Of a stretch of 47,699 nt of DNA, positions 34,768 through 41,882 are shown piece by piece; position 1 is the stretch's first letter, and every line of letters begins with the position of its first letter. Below the pieces are notes generated by a model that saw nothing but the letters and a program-made list of their open reading frames with translations, made no database searches and had not been told where the DNA came from. Made by a program: the position numbers and the translations under genes. Source of the DNA: Streptomyces sporangiiformans (GTDB lineage: Bacteria; Actinomycetota; Actinomycetes; Streptomycetales; Streptomycetaceae); contig NZ_VCHX02000026.1 in assembly GCF_005768555.2 (NCBI RefSeq), forward strand, positions 1 through 47,699, written 5' to 3'.

Positions 34768-35778
34768 TCACGACTCGTCCGCGTGGCGCAGGCCGCGGAA
34801 CTGCAGGACGTTGAGCAGGAGCAGCACGGCCAGCACGATGATCGAGAGCGCCGCGGCGGTGCCGAGGTCGAGCCGCTGGAACGCCTCGCGGTAGATGAGC
34901 TGGACGATGGTGACGGTGCTGTTGTCCGGCCCGCCCTTGGTGAGGATGAAGAACTGGTCGAACGCGAGCAGCGAGCCGGTCGCGCACAGCAGCAGCGTCA
35001 GCGCGAGTGAGGGACGCAGCAGCGGCAGGGTGATGCGGCGGAAGATCTGCCACCGGTCCGCGCCGTCCATCCGCGCCGCCTCGTACACCTCGTGCGGTAT
35101 GCGCTGGAGGCCGACGAGCAGGATCAGCATGTAGAACCCGGCGAACTTCCAGACGATGAGGAACACCGTCGACAGCAGCGCCGAGGTCGGTGAGCCCAGG
35201 AAGGAGACCGGGTCGTCGACCAGGCCGAGCCCTTCGAGGAGGGCGCTGAGCGGGCCGGTGGTGGGGCTGTAGAGGCCCCAGAAGAGCAGCGACGCGGAGG
35301 CCAGGCCGAGGGCGCCGGGCAGGAAGTAGACCGTACGGAAGAAGCCGACGCCCGGCCGGGACTCCTGGACCAGGAGGGCCAGCAGCAGCGCCAGTCCCAG
35401 CAGGACGACGGTGACGATCACGGTGTAGAGCAGGGTGAAGCGGATCGCGGGCCAGAACAGGGTGTTGTCGGTGATGTCCGTGTAGTTCTCGGGGGAGTTG
35501 ATGCCTCGATCCCCGGCCAGGAGCGGCCAGTCGCTGAGCGACATCTGTCCGACGAGCAGCAGCGGCAGCACGAAGAAGACCGTGACGAACGTGGCGGTGG
35601 GGGCGGCGTAGCCGAGGCCCTTCGCCTTGCGGGACCTCCACCAAGGGCCTCCGGCCGGACCGGGAAGGCTGGTGCGGTGGGTACGGATAATGCGACGGGT
35701 TCGTAAGGTGCGACTGGTGCGGTCGGTGGAAGTACGGCGTCCGTCCGCCGCCGTCCGGTCTGACACCTGTGGCTGCAT
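34768..35778 (-). CDS. Carbohydrate ABC transporter permease (MalF-type)
   Basis: A 336-residue inner-membrane subunit. A basic, Arg/Thr-rich cytoplasmic N-terminus (about 55 residues, with TLRTRRIIRTHRT) precedes six helices. The EAA loop is EVYEAARMDGADRWQIFRRI. ATG at 35778 follows GGGAGAG. It lies 119 bp after the binding-protein gene and before the MalG-type permease. Together they import an oligosaccharide, by context a beta-L-arabinofuranoside. Confidence 0.95.
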   Translation of the reverse strand: MQPQVSDRTAADGRRTSTDRTSRTLRTRRIIRTHRTSLPGPAGGPWWRSRKAKGLGYAAPTATFVTVFFVLPLLLVGQMSLSDWPLLAGDRGINSPENYTDITDNTLFWPAIRFTLLYTVIVTVVLLGLALLLALLVQESRPGVGFFRTVYFLPGALGLASASLLFWGLYSPTTGPLSALLEGLGLVDDPVSFLGSPTSALLSTVFLIVWKFAGFYMLILLVGLQRIPHEVYEAARMDGADRWQIFRRITLPLLRPSLALTLLLCATGSLLAFDQFFILTKGGPDNSTVTIVQLIYREAFQRLDLGTAAALSIIVLAVLLLLNVLQFRGLRHADES

Positions 35779-35833
35779 GGCTCTCCCATTACTTCGGCTG
35801 CGGGGTCCGGTGTGGCTGGTCGCGCAGTTCCCC

Positions 35834-35851
35834 GCGCCCCTTACGGGGCGC
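35834..35851. repeat. Common Streptomyces GC-rich intergenic hairpin
   Basis: GCGCCCC (35834-35840) and GGGGCGC (35845-35851) pair around the loop TTAC. With the preceding GCGCAGTTCCCC this matches, from memory, a repeat scattered through many Streptomyces genomes. Here it lies between the binding-protein and first permease genes and may attenuate transcription. Confidence 0.65.
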
Positions 35852-35897
35852 ACCTGCAGTCGTCCACGTGCGGCCGCCACGCGTATCCGAACCCGGA

Positions 35898-37217
35898 TCA
35901 ATCCGCCAGCGAGGCCGTGACCGCCTCGTTGTCCTTGTCGAGGGACGAGCCGTCGTCGAAGACGGCGTTGCGCATCAGGGTCAGCCAGGGGCCGTTGGGG
36001 TCGTTGAAGGTCTGGCCGAACTTCAGCGCGTAGGGGGTGCGGCCGTGCTCCACGAGTTCGTTGATCGTCACGAGTCGCGGATCGGCGTCCGAGTGCTTGT
36101 TGGACGCCAGGTCGGTGCGCGCCACGACATCCTTGTGTGCCGCGACGACATCGACCTGGGCCTTCTCGCCCAGGGACCAGGCGAGGAAGTTCCAGGCCTG
36201 GTCGGCCGACTCACTGGTGGCCGAGACACCGATGGCGTCGCCGCCCACGAAGGTCGACTTGCCGCCGTCGGGGCCGGGGATCGGGGCGACACCCAGGTCG
36301 AGGTCCTTGGGCATCAGACCCAGAGTGGTCGACGGCATGGGCATCACGCCGGTCTTTCCCTTCGGGAAGACCCCGGTCCACGTGGTGCCCGTCTCCTCAC
36401 GGGCACCCGGGGCCACGATGTCGTCCTTCACCCAGCCGCGATAGGTCTCGTAGACCTTCTTCGCGGTGTCGGAGGAGAGATCCGCCTTCGTCCCGTCCTT
36501 GTTCAGGACGTCCTCTCCCGCCGCCCAGATCGACGGCCACCAGGTGAAGACTCCGCAGCCGCCGCAGTTCCCGCCGAAGAACGTGCCGTTGACGCCTCCT
36601 CCGAGGGCGTCGACGGCACGGGCCTGTTCGTCCCACTCGCCGAGCGTGGCCGGCGGCTTCTCCGGATCGAGTTTCGCCCGTTTGTAGAGCTCCTTGTTGT
36701 AGAAGAGGACCGACAGATCGAGAGTGTGCGGTACGACGTACTTCTTGCCCTCGTGCGTACCGGCCTTGATGTGCGACTGGGCCAGGTCATCGGCGAAGGG
36801 CAGGGCGTCGACGCGTTCGGTGAGGTCGGCGAAGAGGCCGCTCGACGTGTAGTTGGGTACGAACACGACGTCCGAGGCGAAGAGGTCCGGCAGGTCGCGC
36901 GAACCCGCGGCGGCACCGACCTTGGCCTGGTAGTCGTCGGTGGGGATGACGGTCAGTTCGATCCGGTTCTTGTGACTGGCGTTGTAGGCCTTCACCAGGG
37001 CCTCGCTCTGCGGCCGGGTGGCCGCGCGCGTCCACATCGTCAGCTTGGTCCCGTCATCGACCCCGTCGGCGGTCGCGGCACCGCCGCCCCCGCCTCCGCC
37101 CCCGCCTCCGTCGTCTCCCGCCCCGCAGGCCGTGGCCAGACCCGTCGCGGCGATCAGTGCGAGCGTGACGACGCCGAGACGAGCGGCGTTCCCACGCGGT
37201 CCGGCTGTTCTCCCCAT
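35898..37217 (-). CDS. Extracellular sugar-binding lipoprotein of the ABC importer
   Basis: A 439-residue solute-binding protein. A lipoprotein signal (VVTLALIAATGLATAC) has its modified Cys at about residue 31, followed by an acidic spacer and a run of ten glycines. The mature protein has the family-1 binding-protein layout: LTMWTRAATRPQSEALVKAY, FADLTERVDALPFA and GIGVSAT-type hinge segments. ATG at 37217 has AGGGGG upstream. It is first in the operon, behind a good promoter and divergent from the LacI regulator. High expression relative to the permeases is expected from the hairpin after it. The ligand is inferred from the downstream GH127 gene. Confidence 0.94.
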   Translation of the reverse strand: MGRTAGPRGNAARLGVVTLALIAATGLATACGAGDDGGGGGGGGGGAATADGVDDGTKLTMWTRAATRPQSEALVKAYNASHKNRIELTVIPTDDYQAKVGAAAGSRDLPDLFASDVVFVPNYTSSGLFADLTERVDALPFADDLAQSHIKAGTHEGKKYVVPHTLDLSVLFYNKELYKRAKLDPEKPPATLGEWDEQARAVDALGGGVNGTFFGGNCGGCGVFTWWPSIWAAGEDVLNKDGTKADLSSDTAKKVYETYRGWVKDDIVAPGAREETGTTWTGVFPKGKTGVMPMPSTTLGLMPKDLDLGVAPIPGPDGGKSTFVGGDAIGVSATSESADQAWNFLAWSLGEKAQVDVVAAHKDVVARTDLASNKHSDADPRLVTINELVEHGRTPYALKFGQTFNDPNGPWLTLMRNAVFDDGSSLDKDNEAVTASLAD

Positions 37218-37323
37218 GGTCGATCCCCCTTGTATGGCGGCCGACGGCAGATCGGCCGGTCCTCCGGGACGGTGAATGTGGGACTGACTCCGCGACAGAA
37301 AAAGACCGAAAAGGCTTTCTGGA

Positions 37324-37352
37324 ACGCTAAAGCCGCCCTGACGGCTCGTCAA
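37324..37352 (-). promoter_or_regulatory. Promoter of the sugar-utilisation operon
   Basis: On the minus strand TTGACG (37352-37347) and TAGCGT (37329-37324) are separated by 17 bases, an excellent principal-sigma match. A 9-bp palindrome AAAGGCTTT (37310-37318) lies at the expected transcription start and could be a repressor site. Confidence 0.65.
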
Positions 37353-37408
37353 TCCCCTTGCGTCGCAGGGCTTCAAGCCCTTGTGAGTCGCTGTTGGAGA
37401 GCCATGGC

Positions 37409-37420
37409 CGAAACGCTTCG
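37409..37420. promoter_or_regulatory. LacI-type operator candidate
   Basis: CGAAACGCTTCG has inverted CGAA/TTCG arms around a central CG, the hallmark of LacI-family operators. It lies upstream of the LacI gene and behind the divergent promoter. A 13-bp palindrome GGGCTTCAAGCCC (37368-37380) is a second candidate. Confidence 0.45.
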
Positions 37421-37433
37421 AGTAGGGTTTTCC

Positions 37434-37463
37434 TACGGCTACGGCTACGGCTACGGCTACGGC
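37434..37463. repeat. Hexanucleotide repeat (TACGGC)x5 before the LacI gene
   Basis: Five exact 6-base units, 41 bases upstream of the LacI start codon and within its probable leader. Its length could vary between strains and alter spacing. Confidence 0.9.
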
Positions 37464-37504
37464 ACATGGCTTCGGCTTACGGCAACGGGACAGGAGAACC
37501 CCAC

Positions 37505-38533
37505 ATGGCGCAGGCCACCGGCCCCTCTCGTCCGCAACCGTCCACCCTCGGCGATGTCGCCCGCCTCGCGGGGGTCTCCATCGCGACCGCGTCCAAGGCG
37601 CTCAACGGCCGCAGCCAGGTGCGCGCCGAGACACGGGAGCGGGTGATCGAAGCGGCCGAGCGACTGTCGTTCCGGCCGAACCAGCTCGCCCGGAGCCTGC
37701 TCGCCGGCCGCACCGGCACCGTCGGCCTGCTCACCAGTGACCTCGAAGGCCGGTTCAGCATCCCGATCCTGATGGGTGCCGAGGACGCCTTCGGCGCGGG
37801 CGAGGTCGCCGTGTTCCTGTGCGACGCGCGCGGTGACGCGATCAGGGAGCAGCATCATGTACGCGCGCTGCTCAGCCGGCGGGTCGACGGACTGATCGTG
37901 GTGGGCAGCCGTACCGACCCGCGCCCGTCATTGGGGCGCGACCTGCCCGTTCCGGTGGTGTATGCCTACGCGCCCTCCGAGGACCCCGCGGATCTCTCGA
38001 TCGTCCCGGACAGTGTGGGCGCCGGCCGTATCGCGGTGGACCATCTGCTCGCCTGCGGGCGCACCCGGATCGCGCACATCACGGGAGATCCCGGTTACTG
38101 CGCGGCACGCGAGCGCGCCGAGGGGGCCCTGGCGGCGCTCGCCGACGCGGGTCTCGCGCCCGTGGGCGAGCCGCGGTTCGGTTCCTGGTCGGAGGGCTGG
38201 GGGCGGGCGGCCACCGCGATGCTGCTCGACCGGCACCCTGAAGTGGACGCCGTGCTGTGCGGCAGCGACCAGATCGCCCGGGGAGTGATGGACGTGCTGC
38301 GCGAGCGCGGCCACCGGGTGCCGGAGGATGTCGCGGTCATGGGGTTCGACAACTGGAAGATCCTGACCTCTGCCGCGCGGCCCCCTCTGACCAGCGTCGA
38401 CATGAATCTCGAACAGGTGGGGCGGGCGGCCGCCCAGGCGGTGTTCGCCGCGCTCGCCGGATCTCCGCGTTCGGGCATCGAGCCGCAGGGCTGCCGTGTG
38501 GTGATCAGGGGCTCCACGGCTCCGCTGTCCTGA
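37505..38533 (+). CDS. LacI-family transcriptional regulator of the arabinofuranoside locus
   Basis: A 342-residue repressor. The N-terminal HTH is TLGDVARLAGVSIATASKAL (about 14-33), with the hinge helix ending in NQLARSLLAGRTGTV. The periplasmic-binding-like core follows, with DGLIVVGSR, AHITGDPGYCAARERAEG and the VMGFDNWKI segment before the C-terminal subdomain. ATG at 37505 has AGGAGA upstream; an open frame further up contains the TACGGC repeat and is not coding. It is divergent from the binding-protein gene, which is the usual layout for a local repressor that responds to the imported or cleaved sugar. Confidence 0.95.
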   Translation: MAQATGPSRPQPSTLGDVARLAGVSIATASKALNGRSQVRAETRERVIEAAERLSFRPNQLARSLLAGRTGTVGLLTSDLEGRFSIPILMGAEDAFGAGEVAVFLCDARGDAIREQHHVRALLSRRVDGLIVVGSRTDPRPSLGRDLPVPVVYAYAPSEDPADLSIVPDSVGAGRIAVDHLLACGRTRIAHITGDPGYCAARERAEGALAALADAGLAPVGEPRFGSWSEGWGRAATAMLLDRHPEVDAVLCGSDQIARGVMDVLRERGHRVPEDVAVMGFDNWKILTSAARPPLTSVDMNLEQVGRAAAQAVFAALAGSPRSGIEPQGCRVVIRGSTAPLS

Positions 38534-38612
38534 ACCGGCCGTTCTCCTGACCGCCCCAGCTCTCTCTGATCGGTTCCACACAATTGCGAGTCCGGACGAA
38601 GAGATCCATACT

Positions 38613-41600
38613 GTGCCGCAACTACGGGGGGAGACCGGTGAGTTGAGCGGGAGACGTGCGCCTGCCGCCTTACGGGGAACCGGGCATCACGGACTGGTGC
38701 TGGGCGCCGCCGGGCTCGCCGTGCTGCTCGCCGCCACCGTCCTGGCCGCGCTCGCGGCGCTCACCGACCACGCCGTCGAGGGCGGGGTGCAGCGGCGGCT
38801 CGCCCGCGACCCCGAAGCCGTGGTCGACGTCTCCGGGCCGTACCGGCCGCGCGACGCGGGGAAGTTGGACGGACTCGTACGCGCCGCGGTCGACCGCACC
38901 TTCGATGACGTACCCCATCACACCTGGTTCGCGTTACGGGTCCCCGCCTCCCGATCGACCCAACTCACCGTGACCGAAGCGGACGGCCGTCCGCGTGACG
39001 ACGCCAGCGTGTCCCTGGTCGCCCTCCAGGAGACGCGGCGGCACGCCCGCCTGGTGGCGGGACGCTGGCCGCGTACGGCCGCCGGGGGAGGGATCGTCGA
39101 GACCGCGCTCAGCGACGTGTTCGCCGCGGAACTCGCGCTGCGGCCCGGCGACGAGCTGCGGGTACAGCCGAACAGCGGGCGGCAGATACGGATCCGGGTG
39201 GCCGGCCTGTACCGGGCGGGCGACCGCAGTCCGGCCGTCTGGGCGAACCTGAGCACCATCTTCGGATCGCCCGACTCCGTCGCGCTGGTGCCGCGCCGGG
39301 CGCTGACGTCGACCCCGGGCCTGGCCAAGGACGCCGGGGCCCTCTGGCTGGGCGTACCGGACACCGGCGGGCTGCGGCTCGGCGACATCGGACCGCTGCG
39401 GGGACGCGCCGACGGGTTCGGCGGCAGCGACGTGTCCCTTTCCGTCTTCCGCGGTACGCCGCCCACGACCAAGCTCGTCGTCGCGTCCACGCTCGACAAC
39501 GCGCTCGACGACCTGACCACCCCCATCGCCGTGGCCCGCGCCGGCCTCTACATCCCGGCGACCCTGCTCGCCGCCCTGGCCGCCGCCGCCCTGGTGCTCA
39601 CCGCGCGCCAACTCGCCGAGCACCGCCGCCCCGAACTCGCGCTGCTGGCCGCGCGCGGCGCCGGAACGTCGAGGCTGGCCTGGGCGACGGCCGTGCAATG
39701 GGCGGTCGTCGCGGTGCCGGCGGGACTGGCCGCGCCGTTCCTCGCCGGGCCGCTGCTCCGGCTGCTCGACGGGGCCGGGCTGATCCCGGGCGACGTGCCC
39801 GCGACGGCGGCCATGACGGCCGGCTGGGCGGCGGCGCTGCTCGCCGTCGCGGTGCACGGCGCCGCGCTGCTGCTGCCGACGGTGCGGACCGTACGGGACC
39901 GGCAGGCGGTGCGCGGACTCCGGCTGCGCCTGGGCCGGTTCGCGGGGGCGCAACGGCTCGGCGCCGACCTGGCGCTCGCGGCCGTCGCCGTGCTCGGCTG
40001 GCTGCAGCTGCGGCAGTACCGCTCGCCGGTCACCGGCGGTGGCGTCGACCCGGTACTGGTGCTCGCCCCCGTCGCGATGACCTGCGCCGCGGCGCTGCTC
40101 GTGCTGCGGGCGCTGCCACTGGCCGCCAGGATCACCGATCCTCTCGCCCGGCGCGGCACCGGACTCGTACTGCCCCTGGGCGGCTGGCAGATCGCGCGGC
40201 GCGCCGCGCGCCATGCCGGTCCCGCGCTGCTGGTGACGCTCGCTCTGGCCGTCGCCGCGCTCAGCAGCACCGCACTCGCCATCCTGGACCGCGGCGACCA
40301 CGACCAAGCGGTCTTCCAGGTCGGCTCCGACCTGCGGATCGAGCCCGGCGACGGGCTCGCCCCCGGCGAGCGGCGCACGGCGTACGCCGCACTGCCCGGG
40401 GCCCGGGCCGTCACCCCCGTGGTCGACACGAACGGCTACCTCGGCCAGAGCTGGGTCACCGTCACCGGCATCCACACTACGCGCGGCCCCGCCCCGGCCC
40501 TGCGCCCCGACCTCAGCGACCGGCCGGTGGCCGACCTCGTCGCCCCGCTCGGCCGGGACATCCCCGCGTACGGGCTGCCGCTCAGCGGCTCCCCGCGCGA
40601 ACTCCCGCTGCGCGTCCGGCTGTCCGCCGACGGACCCGGCACCCCCGTGCCGGTCCGGCTCACCGTCCACTTCGTGGACGCCGACGGCCTCACCCACGCG
40701 CGGGAGGCCGTCCTCGAGGACACCGGCGGCGCGGCTCGCACCGTCCGCCTGAAGGTGCCGGCTCGAGGCGACGGTCTGCGCATCGTCCAGCTCGGCCTGA
40801 GCATGACCGGCGAGACCGTACGGCGCACCTACCGCCTCACCGTCGACCACGTGCCCGGCCTCACCCGGCCCGCCGCCTGGCACGACCTGCGCGCCGACGC
40901 CCCCGACCGGGAAGTCGCCGGATGCCCCGGGGCCAAGCCGCGCAGGCCGCCCAGGAGCGCCCCCGGCCCCGTACTGTGCTCCGACCGGCCGGCGCCCGGC
41001 GCGCTCCTGGACGCGGTGCTGCGCGGACCCGACACCGAACTCCGCTACCCGACGTGGAGCGTGCGGCTCGGCACGGACCGCGCCGAGGGGCGCCGGGCCG
41101 CGCCCGTGCTCGCCGACCGCACGCTGCTGAACTCCGGCGAGGTCCGGGTCGGCGACACCGTCACGTTGCAGCGCGCCGGCGGTGGAACCGCCCGTATCAA
41201 GGTCGTCGGAGCGATCGACGCCGTGCCGGGCGCCGATCGCGACCGGCCCCGGCTGCTCGCCGACTCCCGGGCCATGGCCGCCCAGTTCGTACTCGGCGGC
41301 GCCCTGCCCGGCGGTGAGTCCGCCTGGTGGGTGGCCGCCGACCGCGGGGACGCGGCAGCGGCGCTGCGCGCCGTGCGGGCCGAGCCCCGCCTCGGTACGG
41401 CCGTCGACGTGCCGCACGTCCGGGCCCGGCTGGCCGCCGACCCGCTGCGGCAGGGCGCGCGCGGAGCGCTCACGCTCTGCCTCGTCCTCGCGCCGGCGTT
41501 CGCCGTCGTCGGCTTCACACTGCACACGGCCCTCTCGGCACGGGCCAGGGCACGGGAGTTCGCGCTGCTGAGGGCACTGGGCGTACGGCGCGGGCAACTC

Positions 41601-41882
41601 GCCGCGTACCTGTGGACCGAACAACTCGCGCTGGCCGCCGTCGCGGCGGTGCTCGGCACGCTGCTGGGCACCGTACTGGCCGGGGTGATCATGCCGGTGG
41701 TCACGGTCGACGACACCGGCCGACCGGTCTACCCCGGGCTGCTCACCGAGGTGCCCTGGGTGCGTGTGGTCCTCACGGCGGGTGTGACGACGTTGGTGAT
41801 CTGTGGGGTCGTGACGGTGGCGGCTCGGTTCTTGGGACGGGTCGATCTGGCGCGTGTGTTGCGTGCGGGGGAGGACCGGTGA
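38613..41882 (+). CDS. Large FtsX-type ABC transporter permease (first of pair)
   Basis: A 1089-residue membrane protein of the MacB/FtsX class. An N-terminal helix (HGLVLGAAGLAVLLAATVLA) is followed by a large extracytoplasmic domain (about 50-300), a first FtsX helix bundle (about 310-560), a second external domain, and a second FtsX bundle near the C-terminus (about 960-1080, with RAREFALLRALGVRRGQLAA). GTG at 38613 is chosen; TTG at 38643 lies behind a GGGGGGAG site and is a real alternative. The stop overlaps the next gene by GTGA. It probably acts in export of a lipid, peptide or lipoprotein, or as a mechanical complex; the substrate is unknown. Confidence 0.9.
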   Translation: MPQLRGETGELSGRRAPAALRGTGHHGLVLGAAGLAVLLAATVLAALAALTDHAVEGGVQRRLARDPEAVVDVSGPYRPRDAGKLDGLVRAAVDRTFDDVPHHTWFALRVPASRSTQLTVTEADGRPRDDASVSLVALQETRRHARLVAGRWPRTAAGGGIVETALSDVFAAELALRPGDELRVQPNSGRQIRIRVAGLYRAGDRSPAVWANLSTIFGSPDSVALVPRRALTSTPGLAKDAGALWLGVPDTGGLRLGDIGPLRGRADGFGGSDVSLSVFRGTPPTTKLVVASTLDNALDDLTTPIAVARAGLYIPATLLAALAAAALVLTARQLAEHRRPELALLAARGAGTSRLAWATAVQWAVVAVPAGLAAPFLAGPLLRLLDGAGLIPGDVPATAAMTAGWAAALLAVAVHGAALLLPTVRTVRDRQAVRGLRLRLGRFAGAQRLGADLALAAVAVLGWLQLRQYRSPVTGGGVDPVLVLAPVAMTCAAALLVLRALPLAARITDPLARRGTGLVLPLGGWQIARRAARHAGPALLVTLALAVAALSSTALAILDRGDHDQAVFQVGSDLRIEPGDGLAPGERRTAYAALPGARAVTPVVDTNGYLGQSWVTVTGIHTTRGPAPALRPDLSDRPVADLVAPLGRDIPAYGLPLSGSPRELPLRVRLSADGPGTPVPVRLTVHFVDADGLTHAREAVLEDTGGAARTVRLKVPARGDGLRIVQLGLSMTGETVRRTYRLTVDHVPGLTRPAAWHDLRADAPDREVAGCPGAKPRRPPRSAPGPVLCSDRPAPGALLDAVLRGPDTELRYPTWSVRLGTDRAEGRRAAPVLADRTLLNSGEVRVGDTVTLQRAGGGTARIKVVGAIDAVPGADRDRPRLLADSRAMAAQFVLGGALPGGESAWWVAADRGDAAAALRAVRAEPRLGTAVDVPHVRARLAADPLRQGARGALTLCLVLAPAFAVVGFTLHTALSARARAREFALLRALGVRRGQLAAYLWTEQLALAAVAAVLGTLLGTVLAGVIMPVVTVDDTGRPVYPGLLTEVPWVRVVLTAGVTTLVICGVVTVAARFLGRVDLARVLRAGEDR

